From NCBI RefSeq assembly GCF_019457615.1, contig NZ_CP080414.1, forward strand, positions 928,501-992,500: a stretch of DNA of 64,000 nt. The letters run 5' to 3'. Of this stretch, positions 45,509 through 56,951 are shown in pieces. The position numbers and the translations under genes were made by a program. Under the pieces are notes generated by a model that worked only from the letters and a program-made list of their open reading frames with translations, was not told the DNA's origin and made no database searches. This stretch comes from Shewanella zhangzhouensis. Lineage in GTDB: Bacteria; Pseudomonadota; Gammaproteobacteria; Enterobacterales; Shewanellaceae. Numbering within the stretch: the stretch's first letter is position 1; each line of letters starts with the position of its first letter.

Positions 45509-45852
45509 GCAATGGGCTCCAGGATTGCGCTATCCACAGTCGTTGGGAATTCACCTCTTGCCGAGGTTTTCCTCTCGATGCCCTGCTGTGGCGATATTCC
45601 TTGGGCCACAGAAAGGCATGCCTCTTTTGTTAGCTACCGGTGCAAGCCGGATAAGAATCAAGGCGATATCAGCTTACGACACCAACCTTTAAATTTCATT
45701 AATCTGACTGATGGGCAGCTTGAAGCGAGAAGCGGCCCACGGCGTGAATGTTTGATGTATTTTAAAGCCTAATGAAAGTCCAGCCTTTTGCTGAGTATCG
45801 TAAACTGAGCCGCTAGAGGAACAAAAGCGGCTCGCCTATCCACAGCACTTAA
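45509..45852. other. Intergenic region upstream of the S9 peptidase gene
   Basis: No gene is supported. A hairpin GAGCCGCT / AGCGGCTC at 45807-45833 follows the nitroreductase stop on the minus strand and is trailed by only a short T-run, so it may be a weak terminator. The rest should hold the S9 peptidase promoter, which I could not place. Confidence 0.4.
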
Positions 45853-46488
45853 TTAAAGTAGCTGACAGGCCTCGTCGAAACTCAGCCTCGGTTGCCTGGG
45901 ATGCAGCTTGTTGCTGTCGCCATAGCCGAGATTACACAGGAAGTTGCTGCGGGTGCAGCCAGTGGTGAAAAACTCCTGCTCATCGGGGTAGGCCTGCTGA
46001 CCGGCAGCGAAAAATTCCTGATCCACCTTGGCATTATCGAAGCCGGACATGGGGCCGCAGTCCAGCCCCAGTGCGCGGGCGGCGAGGATAAAATACGCCC
46101 CCTGCAGCGAACTGTTGCGCCGGGCGGTAACCTCGGCGAGCTCCGGTGCCTTGATAAACATCTCTTTCATTGCCGGATTGTGGGGCGCAAGCTTGGGTAA
46201 GCGTTCGTAAAAGCGCAGGTCGTAGCCTATGATGGCAGTCACCGGCGCCATCATGGTTTTTTCTACATTGCCCGAGGCCAGCGCCGGTAACAGCCGCTGT
46301 TTAGCAGCCTCACTGCGCAGAAAGAGTATCCGCGCCGGGCTGCCATTGACGCTGGTGGGCGCCCATTTCATCAGTTCATAGATTTGCTTCAAAGTCTCAT
46401 CGGAAACGGGCTTATCCAGCCAGTGGCCGTGGGTGCGGGCCTTGCGGAACAGGGTGTCCAGAGCCTCATCGGTTAACGGCGTGTTCAT
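45853..46488 (-). CDS. Nitroreductase family flavoprotein (RutE/HadB-like)
   Basis: Predicted 211-residue cytoplasmic FMN-dependent reductase. Text such as WAPTSVNGSPARILFLRS, RNSSLQGAYFILAARALGLDCGPMSGFD and FLCNLGYGD fits the subgroup containing E. coli RutE (malonic semialdehyde reductase) and related quinone/nitro reductases. No other pyrimidine-degradation (rut) gene is nearby, so the RutE function is not supported. The ATG at 46488 follows AGGAGG at six bases and is preferred to starts further upstream. A single gene. Confidence 0.88.
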   Translation of the reverse strand: MNTPLTDEALDTLFRKARTHGHWLDKPVSDETLKQIYELMKWAPTSVNGSPARILFLRSEAAKQRLLPALASGNVEKTMMAPVTAIIGYDLRFYERLPKLAPHNPAMKEMFIKAPELAEVTARRNSSLQGAYFILAARALGLDCGPMSGFDNAKVDQEFFAAGQQAYPDEQEFFTTGCTRSNFLCNLGYGDSNKLHPRQPRLSFDEACQLL

Positions 46489-46810
46489 AGGGTCCTCCTG
46501 CGTGCCGCCGGTGTATGCCCTTAAGGTATAAACCGCGACACGCCCCCTTGCCACGAACACCAGGCGAATGAAGCGCCCGTTTACTGAAATCCAAATGATT
46601 GGGTGGCATCCACTAAAAACGATAACCTCTCCCCAAATTTAAGACCATGGCATTGATAAGAATTCCCATACACTGGAGCCGATGGAAATCTCAACATGAA
46701 TTTTAGCAACTGAAAATAAATTGATTTTGAGTAAATAGTAAATTCAAAAAATGACACAGTGTACATGTGAGAGAAATTGAGACCAGTTATTGCCTGAGCT
46801 AAAGAAAGTC

Positions 46811-46927
46811 ATGAATTCGATATTGCCTGACGGCGTTTTTGAAAAGAATGAACTCGTAGATATGATATCCCAGATTTTAAATCCATCGGCAAACGTTCAT
46901 CCATGCACTTTTAAATCGATTATTTAA
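46811..46927 (+). CDS. Possible very small protein in an AT-rich stretch
   Basis: A 38-codon frame (MNSILPDGVFEKNELVDMIS, then QILNPSANVHPCTFKSII) has a protein-like mix of residues. It ends one base before the convergent lipoprotein gene. The ribosome site is weak (AAAGAAAG). The remainder of the gap from 46489 to 46810 is AT-rich and I see nothing in it. Confidence 0.25.
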   Translation: MNSILPDGVFEKNELVDMISQILNPSANVHPCTFKSII

Positions 46928-46928
46928 T

Positions 46929-47216
46929 TCAGTAGTCTTCCGTAACTGATAAAATTTCCAGGGGATTACAGCTCCCCTGAACTAATCGTTTCCCTTTAAT
47001 GTTAATTTTTTGTCCAACCTGCGGCGGTTGGGCAAACCAGTGCATGGCAAGCGGGGGCATAATGCGGCCTTCGAATTGAACTTGTTCTCCTTGAATCTCA
47101 GCAATTTGAAAGCTGTCTTCAAACTCTTGGTAAACACAGGGCCCACCATCTTTTTGACAACCTGAGAGCACGCTCGATAAAGCCAAAGGCAGTAGGGCGC
47201 AACGTAATAGATTCAT
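46929..47216 (-). CDS. Small putative lipoprotein
   Basis: Predicted 95-residue protein. A signal peptide ends in a lipobox LSGC (Cys at 20), so it should be a lipoprotein of about 76 residues after processing. The mature part has two further cysteines (GGPCVY, GSCNP) and a beta-rich, OB-like pattern (VGQKINIKGKRLVQG). No family is recognised. It starts six bases after the stop of the upstream lipoprotein gene on the same strand, with AAGGG before its ATG, so the two form an operon. Base composition is AT-richer than the rest of the window. Confidence 0.72.
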   Translation of the reverse strand: MNLLRCALLPLALSSVLSGCQKDGGPCVYQEFEDSFQIAEIQGEQVQFEGRIMPPLAMHWFAQPPQVGQKINIKGKRLVQGSCNPLEILSVTEDY

Positions 47217-47222
47217 ATTGGA

Positions 47223-48143
47223 TTACCCTTCAGTACAGGGAAGGTTTTCTTGAAAGTTCACCAGCAAAGTTGCCACATAATTGGCGAGTGGACCAGGTTC
47301 CAAATCCTGGGCCCAAGCACAAAATTCTTTCGGATAATTTTGCTGATAAACAAAGTTTTCCAGCATTGCCAACACTTGATAACCCAATTCAGGCTCGGTG
47401 GTATCAGCCATTTCATCTTCGTTCTCAATCGGTTTTGGAGTATCTAGTGTCACGAACGGCAGTACATATAAGCTGGCAAAGTCGCCTTGGCTCAAGAGCT
47501 GTTGAATTAACGAAATAGCTTCTTGTTCCCGCCCGTCGCGAGCCATTGCAAAGGCAAGCAAACGCTGGTCTTCAACAGCAGGTGAGTCCAACAAGATTCT
47601 ATCCATATGCTGGTAAAGCAATTGCCAAACTTCACCCACATGAGGAGCGGGGGCTGATGCCATCAGTCTTGCCGTGATATATGGATGTTTTGCAAATGCT
47701 CGATGAAGGAAGCTGATCTCTTTCGGATTTTTAGGGTGAATCCATTCTCCCATTAAAGAGTAAGTTCCTTGTTGGATTAAGCGATAAGCTTCCAGTATCC
47801 ATTGTTCATCTGTGCTGGAAAATATTTCAGCTGGCAATTGGATAGGCGGTCTTCGGTCTGAAAAGTCAAAAACATTGTCATCACCGCAGCGATACGATTG
47901 TTCTGACCACAGAGACTCAGGGGGGGAAAACATAATCAACAGACTTGCCCTGCGATCAAGCTTTTGTGAGCAGGCATAGTTGAGTAATTCGCTTAATGCA
48001 TCATGGTCGATAATATTACTGAGTTGATGGCTGGGCGAGGTCTCACTGGGGACAGCACATGCTATAAGGCTTTGAGTGAAAAGTAATAAAATCATGAGTT
48101 TTACGGAAACCCATCTCTTTGACATGCTCAAACATGTTTCCAT
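47223..48143 (-). CDS. Putative lipoprotein, unknown function
   Basis: Predicted 306-residue protein. The N-terminal signal ends with a lipobox-like SLIAC (Cys near 29). The mature part is helical, with repeated helix pairs around HRAFAKHPYITARLMAS and LLAFAMARDGREQEAISLIQQLLSQGD that recall TPR-like folds. No enzyme motif is seen. AAGGAG lies six to seven bases before the ATG at 48143. It is the first gene of a two-lipoprotein operon in an AT-rich stretch with unfamiliar gene content, which suggests an acquired region. Confidence 0.72.
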   Translation of the reverse strand: METCLSMSKRWVSVKLMILLLFTQSLIACAVPSETSPSHQLSNIIDHDALSELLNYACSQKLDRRASLLIMFSPPESLWSEQSYRCGDDNVFDFSDRRPPIQLPAEIFSSTDEQWILEAYRLIQQGTYSLMGEWIHPKNPKEISFLHRAFAKHPYITARLMASAPAPHVGEVWQLLYQHMDRILLDSPAVEDQRLLAFAMARDGREQEAISLIQQLLSQGDFASLYVLPFVTLDTPKPIENEDEMADTTEPELGYQVLAMLENFVYQQNYPKEFCAWAQDLEPGPLANYVATLLVNFQENLPCTEG

Positions 48144-48316
48144 AGAACACTCCTTGCTCTATTGTTAACTATCGGTAAGTTAGCCAGAAATAGTCGTTAT
48201 CACAAACATATTCGGCTCGGGATGAGGGAAAGTTCGTCGAAATGAATTGGATTGTAGATGAGGCTGACTAAACCGGGAGCGTAATTCTACGCTCGGACCG
48301 GCAACAAAAGAGGGCG

Positions 48317-48742
48317 ATGATGGACCAGCTTGCGCTGACATGGGAACTGGAAGAGACCAAACACCGGCAAAAGAGTAAACTCAGGCTCGGTGTGAACATC
48401 AATGGCGTTCGGTTAACTGAGATTATTTCTCAATTTGAGCAGCAACAAGGCATTGCCGAGTTTAACGACGTTTTTTTGCATGAATCCGATGTACAAGAAT
48501 ATTCGTTGTTCAACTGGCTTAAGAGTCTCGAAGAAGGGGATGTTCGGATCATTCTTCTTGGCTGTAGTTGTGGGCAAGTCGAATGTTCATTCTTTTATGC
48601 CAATGTTTGCAATCGCGATGGTTGGGTATATTGGCAGTTCGATGGTTGGCCTAAACGCGATTATTCTGAATTTCCTTCCTTTTGGTTTAACGCGTCAGAG
48701 TATCAGCAGGTTATTGAGGATGCGCTTCTGCACTATCAGTAA
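48317..48742 (+). CDS. Hypothetical protein with a tryptophan-rich C-terminal half
   Basis: Predicted 141-residue soluble protein that I do not recognise. It has an LLGCSCGQVECSFF segment and a later VYWQFDGWPKRDYSEFP stretch; the overall style recalls small orphan or immunity-type proteins. GAGGGCG precedes two adjacent ATG codons (48317 and 48320), either of which may be used. It is divergent from the lipoprotein pair and borders the duplicated metH fragment. Confidence 0.62.
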   Translation: MMDQLALTWELEETKHRQKSKLRLGVNINGVRLTEIISQFEQQQGIAEFNDVFLHESDVQEYSLFNWLKSLEEGDVRIILLGCSCGQVECSFFYANVCNRDGWVYWQFDGWPKRDYSEFPSFWFNASEYQQVIEDALLHYQ

Positions 48743-48994
48743 ATCGTGTGATAAAAGAGTCAGGACACCCAAAATACTTTTGCTGGAGAATATGCCCATC
48801 CTGCTCTGAGCGGCCGAGGGCATGGAAGCCGGGGCAGCGTCAGTCTAATCAGGCGAGAGTGTCGCGCAGCGACTGGCTCACAAGCGAGAGCCTGGGATGG
48901 CGAACTGGCCGTTGTGCATGGATGCATTTGCCCCACCACCTTTGCCAAGCGCAGCTTGGCTGCTGCAAAGAGTGCCGACAATCAATCCGGCTCG

Positions 48995-49196
48995 CTTATT
49001 CAGGGTCATAGTCTCACACCGGTGCCAACTACTTCTCCGTTTCAGCAACCGTCATTCCCTTGCGGCGGGCGTAGTCTTTTACCTGATCTTTGCCGATATT
49101 GGTCACACCCAAGTAGCGCGCCTCTGGGGGGCGAAGTTCCAGCCGTTTACTGCCGCTGTGGGATACATGGCGAAGCTTTCGGTGATGTTCAGGTCA
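48995..49196 (-). pseudogene. Decayed copy of the metH 3' end
   Basis: This 202-base segment matches 51065-51267, the last 67 codons of metH, in the same orientation. My hand alignment gives 27 mismatches and one single-base gap (about 86% identity). The copy is broken: the gap shifts the frame and the fifth codon before DYDPE is followed by an in-frame TGA. Homology stops abruptly on both sides. The copy and the true metH end bracket the metallo-beta-lactamase-fold gene. The 250 bases before it (48743-48994) hold no gene that I can support. Confidence 0.9.
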
Positions 49197-49448
49197 GAAA
49201 AAGATAAGGTTGCCCTGTTTTTCGTGTTTGGAAAAAATCATTATTCAGCCTTGTCGTGGTACTTGTCGGCCCGGCATGCCCAATTTGCTTACTCCCTTTT
49301 TAATCAAGTCAGCCAAAACAAATACTTACACACTTGGTTTTGGCAGATGCCTACCCGGGTAATACACTGGCCGCCGGATTACTTGTTTAAACATTCAGCA
49401 TTTTCGTCCGCCCGGAGTGGCATGACTTTATCCATGGAGCCCTATCTG

Positions 49449-50792
49449 ATGCGTATTATTTCCGCCTTTGTTATCACCGCCGCCGCTCTGTTGACGCAGG
49501 GGTTTGCTCAGGCGGCTGATTGGCAAATCAATGTTTCCGGTCATGGCATTGCGCGCGGTCAGGCACCGGATCCCGCCAATGCCGAATACGCATTTCCGCT
49601 GAAGCAGCAGTTATTGTTGGATGATCAAGGGCGCTATCGCAGCGAACGCTGGAGCACATTTCCGGGTGATATTACCTTTCATTTTCTTGAGGTAGGCGGC
49701 CCACAGGGCCTGAAGTCGGTCGATCTGGCGGGTTGGCGCACGGGCACCGAAACCGAAATTGACGGACCGGAGAGTGCCAGCATCTCCTACGCTGATATGC
49801 TGTTGCTCAGCCCCGTGCTGTTATTAAAGCTCGCACGCGAAACATCGGCGGTTGATGAGAACGGTGGGCAAACTCTGGTGGACCCGGCGGGCCGTACACT
49901 GCAGGTGCAGCGCGATGCCACAGGTGAAGTGTCGGCCCTGATTAAGGGCGAACAGCAATACCTCTATACCCAATGGGCCGGTGAAGGCGAACTGCGACAG
50001 CCCCGGCAAATCAAAGTGATGCGCGGCGATCGTCAGCTAAGGGAATATACCGATGTAACCTTGCAAGCCGCCGCTGCCAAGCCCGCCGATTTTCAAATCC
50101 CAGCCGGTTACGCCGATGCATATCCGCGCAATGGTTTGCGCATCGTCAAGGTCGAAGGGGATCTGTACCGCCTCGAAGGTTCGCCGTCCACCTACCACAT
50201 GGCGTTTGCGGTCGGCAGCGAGGGCATAGTGCTGTTCGACACGCCGCGCAGCAAGGAAGAAGGCGAAGCGATGCGCCGCGAAATCACCGCCGCATTTCCC
50301 GGCCGCCCTGTGACCGACATTGTGTATTCCCATGGCCATAGCGATCATCAGGCAGGCTTGTCGGCTTGGCTCGACCTGCAGCCGCAGATCTGGACCGGCG
50401 TCGGTGGTCGCACCGCACTGATGCGAAACGTGGCCGGGGCCGACCAGATACAGATTATCGAAGTCGGTGACGCACGCGATTTGCTGCGGGGTAATCTGGC
50501 TTTGCGTCTGCTGCCGGTGCGCACTGGCCACGCACAGGACATGCTGGTGACCCTGTTCCCTGCATCGCGCGCCGTCCTGCAGGGCGACATGTTCATGGTG
50601 CCCAATCAAGGGCCTGTTGCGGCTTACCCTCTCGCCGAGCACTTGCAACAGGTGTTGCGTGACGCCAGGTTTGAAGCCGACCACATCATCAGCGTGCACG
50701 GCCGCGTTGCAACCGCGGACGAACTGGCGACCAGCGTCAATCTGCAGCACGCTTTGGCACAAGAAAGTCAGAAGCAAATGAAGTCTGAATAA
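49449..50792 (+). CDS. Exported metallo-beta-lactamase-fold hydrolase
   Basis: Predicted 447-residue protein. A signal peptide (1-23, MRIISAFVITAAALLTQGFA) precedes an unfamiliar N-terminal domain (about 25-220), then an MBL fold (about 228-430). The metal motif HxHxDH is intact as HGHSDH (H295, H297, D299, H300), with RTGHAQDML and ISVHGR fitting the later ligand histidines. The substrate is unknown; the family includes lactamases, lactonases, glyoxalase II and sulfatases. In-frame ATGs at 49422 and 49434 are alternatives, but 49449 begins a standard signal peptide. The gene sits between a broken and an intact copy of the metH 3' end, so it may have arrived with that duplication. Confidence 0.85.
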   Translation: MRIISAFVITAAALLTQGFAQAADWQINVSGHGIARGQAPDPANAEYAFPLKQQLLLDDQGRYRSERWSTFPGDITFHFLEVGGPQGLKSVDLAGWRTGTETEIDGPESASISYADMLLLSPVLLLKLARETSAVDENGGQTLVDPAGRTLQVQRDATGEVSALIKGEQQYLYTQWAGEGELRQPRQIKVMRGDRQLREYTDVTLQAAAAKPADFQIPAGYADAYPRNGLRIVKVEGDLYRLEGSPSTYHMAFAVGSEGIVLFDTPRSKEEGEAMRREITAAFPGRPVTDIVYSHGHSDHQAGLSAWLDLQPQIWTGVGGRTALMRNVAGADQIQIIEVGDARDLLRGNLALRLLPVRTGHAQDMLVTLFPASRAVLQGDMFMVPNQGPVAAYPLAEHLQQVLRDARFEADHIISVHGRVATADELATSVNLQHALAQESQKQMKSE

Positions 50793-50990
50793 GCCACGCT
50801 TAACCGGGTTAAGTGTGAGAGCTGGGGATACCGCACCGGCACTTTTACAGGGACGTACTTGCAGCGTGTCACGGATGAGGATATGCGAAGGCGCACCGCA
50901 GGTGATTCGTTTCAACAGAGTTGGCGGCCAGTTTTTAGCCGGTTGGTGAGCTACTTAGTTGGCAGTAGCGCTCTGGGCTTAGGCCCAAAA

Positions 50991-51017
50991 ACAAAAGCCG
51001 CGTAATGCGGCTTTTGT
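50991..51017. terminator. Bidirectional rho-independent terminator
   Basis: ACAAAAGCCGC / GCGGCTTTTGT with a five-base loop lies between the MBL-fold gene and metH. On the minus strand the stem is followed by TTTTTGG, ending the metH transcript. Confidence 0.9.
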
Positions 51018-51065
51018 TATTAATCCCCGATAGGGTGATCCACGTCCCTGATCATTCAGGGCAAC

Positions 51066-54806
<3,741 letters not shown>

Positions 54807-54911
54807 AAAAAACACCTGCAAAGTACAAAAAAGTGACTGTCCTGTGTAGCCTAAGCCGGGTTGATGCCGCTGAAAAGGTAAAACCGGTACGGCGCCCGCT
54901 TAATTTGATTT

Positions 54912-54935
54912 GGACATTTATACGTATAGACGTCC
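54912..54935. promoter_or_regulatory. Candidate MetJ operator of metH
   Basis: Three consecutive eight-base units, GGACATTT, ATACGTAT and AGACGTCC, resemble tandem met boxes (consensus AGACGTCT). The last matches at seven of eight bases. Tandem boxes at 8-bp steps are how MetJ binds. The site lies in the shared upstream region of metH and the cobC-like gene. Confidence 0.6.
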
Positions 54936-55082
54936 ATAATACGCGAAACTTAGCTTTAGGGGCAAGCGAAGGCTCAGGAGCAAGCGACGCGCCTGGCGCC
55001 AGCACTGAGGCCAGCCCCTGGTCTGGGTAAGACCAGAAAGAGGCCGCCACAGGACGCTGATATAAAAACGGGGTAGAGCAAG

Positions 55083-55802
55083 ATGCACAGGCAAGACGCT
55101 GACGCTGTGGTGGCTGTGGAAAAGGATAACGCCAAAGCTCACGGGGACTCACTGGACGACAAAAGCCATGTCCAGATGTCTCCCCGTGACATTATTTTCT
55201 GGCGCCATGGCCAGTGTGAAGATGGCGCCGTGCTGCGGGGCCGAAGCGATGCCGAGCCCAATGAAGGTGCCCTCATCGCCATTGCCGGCAAGGCCCGTGA
55301 CATGGCGGTACCTGCCCGAATCATCTCATCGCCTTTGCAGCGCTGCGCGCGGCTTGCGAATGCCTTGCAGGCAGAAATCACAGCCGGACACCCCGGGAGT
55401 AATCCACCAGACATACTTATTGAGCCTCAGCTGACCGAGATGGACTTTGGCGTCTGGGATGGGCAGTCCATAGCACTGCTCTGGCAAACCGCTCCCATGG
55501 AGGCCTGGTGGCAAGACCCCTGGGCCATAACGCCCGAGGGCGGCGAGCCCATGCACGCCTTTGAAGCCAGGGTGGCGGCGGCGCTGCAAGGGCTGCTGGC
55601 AAAGGCGCCGCTTAATGATGCCGGGCCACTGTGGGTGGTGACCCACGGCGGTGTTATCCGTTGCCTGATGGCCGCTATTTTGGGGGCAGAGCGGGCAGCG
55701 GGTTTTTATGGGGCATTGGAGCTGGATTACGGCGCCCGGGTGCACACCCGTTGGTACCGAACAAATGGCGGCTGGCAGGGGCGATTACTCTGGGGCAGCT
55801 GA
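55083..55802 (+). CDS. cobC: Histidine phosphatase, probable alpha-ribazole phosphatase (CobC)
   Basis: Predicted 239-residue phosphatase of the phosphoglycerate-mutase-like family. The catalytic RHG is seen in FWRHGQCEDG. Later histidine/arginine positions fit SSPLQRCARLANALQAE, the glutamate in EMDFGVWDGQ and the second histidine in WVVTHGGVIR. Its place directly before the cobalamin riboswitch and cluster supports removal of the phosphate from alpha-ribazole-5'-phosphate or from cobalamin-5'-phosphate. An ATG at 55176 would give 208 residues and a more typical N-terminus, since the first 31 residues are polar and unlike the family. The ribosome sites are weak for both. It lies upstream of the riboswitch and so is probably not controlled by it. 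Confidence 0.8.
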   Translation: MHRQDADAVVAVEKDNAKAHGDSLDDKSHVQMSPRDIIFWRHGQCEDGAVLRGRSDAEPNEGALIAIAGKARDMAVPARIISSPLQRCARLANALQAEITAGHPGSNPPDILIEPQLTEMDFGVWDGQSIALLWQTAPMEAWWQDPWAITPEGGEPMHAFEARVAAALQGLLAKAPLNDAGPLWVVTHGGVIRCLMAAILGAERAAGFYGALELDYGARVHTRWYRTNGGWQGRLLWGS

Positions 55803-55834
55803 GAATATTGCGCTTCACCCAGTCTTTTGGCCCT

Positions 55835-55862
55835 TTACCAGGTAGGTGAAAGGTCTGATAAT
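55835..55862 (+). promoter_or_regulatory. Candidate sigma-70 promoter of the cobalamin operon
   Basis: TTACCA (55835-55840) and GATAAT (55857-55862) are separated by 16 bases. The predicted start near 55869 would place the riboswitch at the 5' end of the transcript. Confidence 0.55.
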
Positions 55863-55892
55863 CTGCGGACCGGAGTCACTGCTCCGGCCATT

Positions 55893-56025
55893 CACGCCAG
55901 GGGTGTCGGGGGCCATGCCAACCCGACATGAAAAGGGAACCGGGGACATACCATAAGGTATCAGCCCGGACTGTGCCCGCAACTGTGTGGGGGAATGCCC
56001 CCGAGTCAGGATACCTGCCCCTGTG
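55893..56025 (+). ncRNA. Cobalamin (B12) riboswitch
   Basis: Conserved parts appear in order: the GGTGTCGG / CCGACATG arm, the GAAAAGGGAACCGGG core, GGACTGTGCCCGCAACTGT, and the B12 box AGTCAGGATACCTGCC at 56004-56019. It lies ahead of the B12 transport and synthesis genes and should lower their expression when adenosylcobalamin is plentiful. Outer limits are approximate. A CCGGG / CCCGG hairpin after the aptamer (from about 56045) lies next to the leader ORF ribosome site and may be the expression platform. Confidence 0.9.
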
Positions 56026-56070
56026 CTTCTTTTACTTTCCCTGTCCGGGCGGGTTACCCGGTGGAGTGAT

Positions 56071-56139
56071 ATGAGCCAAATTGCCATGCCCGTTCCCCAG
56101 AGGGAACCCGGGTACCTGTTTAATGGGGTAACACCATGA
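56071..56139 (+). CDS. 22-codon leader ORF coupled to btuD
   Basis: Between the riboswitch and btuD an ATG with a good ribosome site (GGTGGAG) opens a 22-codon frame (MSQIAMPVPQREPGYLFNGV, then TP). Its TGA overlaps the btuD ATG (ATGA at 56136-56139). Ribosomes finishing this frame could restart on btuD. An inverted repeat GTTCCC / GGGAAC lies inside it. It may relay riboswitch control of initiation to btuD, or be an accidental frame. Confidence 0.5.
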   Translation: MSQIAMPVPQREPGYLFNGVTP

Positions 56140-56951
56140 CCCCGGCCATCGAAGTCAGCAACCTCTGCTGGCGGGTAGGGGAGCGGCCGCTGCTGGACGG
56201 CGTAAGCTTTGCCCTGTCCGGAAACGGTATGTATGGGGTTATTGGCCCCAACGGCGCCGGCAAGTCATCCCTGCTGCGCTGCCTGTACCGCTATATTCGC
56301 CCGGACAGTGGCAGCATACTGCTCAATGGTCAGGACATTCACCTCTATTCCAGGCGCAGCTTTGCCCGCGCCGTGGCCGTGGTACCCCAGGAATTACCGC
56401 CCCTGTTTGATCTCTCCACCGAAGCCGTTGTTGCCATGGGGCTTATCCCCCACAAGGGCTGGCTTGCTGCCGACAGCGCCGCCGACAAGGCAGGCATTGC
56501 AGCGGCTCTCGCGGAAGTGGGGCTCGAAGGCTATGGCCGCCAACCCTTTGGCAAGCTGTCCGGTGGTGAAAAACAGCGGGCCCTCATTGCTCGGGCGCTG
56601 GTGCAAAAGCCGCAGTTTTTGATCCTGGATGAACCCACGAGCCACCTGGATGTGCGCTTTCAAATCGAAGTGCTGGAACTCCTCAAACGCCTGGATATCT
56701 GCGTGATTTGCACCATCCACGACCTGAACCTGGCCAGTGCCCTGTGCGATGAGCTGCTGCTGATGTCCCGTGGCCGCCTGGAAGCCTCGGGCACGCCTGA
56801 GGTAGTGCTCACCGAGGCCATGCTCGCCTCTGTATTTGGGGTGTGCACCACGGTAGAGCCTCACCCCCAGCATGGCCGTCCGCTCATCCATTACTACTAT
56901 GGTTATGATGCCCGCACCGCCTCCCAAGGCCGCAAAGAGGTGAGCCTGTGA
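56136..56951 (+). CDS. btuD: ABC transporter ATPase for B12 (BtuD-type)
   Basis: Predicted 271-residue cytoplasmic ATPase of the FecE/BtuD group. Walker A is GPNGAGKSS, the signature LSGGEKQRALIARAL and Walker B FLILDEPTSHLD, followed by the switch histidine in CTIHDLN. It should power the inner-membrane importer formed with the next gene. The stop overlaps the GTG of that gene by four bases. Control by the cobalamin riboswitch makes B12 or a precursor the likely cargo, although iron-siderophore transporters look similar. No periplasmic binding protein (BtuF) gene is seen in the window. Confidence 0.9.
   Translation: MTPAIEVSNLCWRVGERPLLDGVSFALSGNGMYGVIGPNGAGKSSLLRCLYRYIRPDSGSILLNGQDIHLYSRRSFARAVAVVPQELPPLFDLSTEAVVAMGLIPHKGWLAADSAADKAGIAAALAEVGLEGYGRQPFGKLSGGEKQRALIARALVQKPQFLILDEPTSHLDVRFQIEVLELLKRLDICVICTIHDLNLASALCDELLLMSRGRLEASGTPEVVLTEAMLASVFGVCTTVEPHPQHGRPLIHYYYGYDARTASQGRKEVSL

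Noticed and set aside
45853..46488. Naming the nitroreductase rutE
   Set aside because: No other pyrimidine-catabolism genes are nearby, and the subgroup includes enzymes with other substrates.
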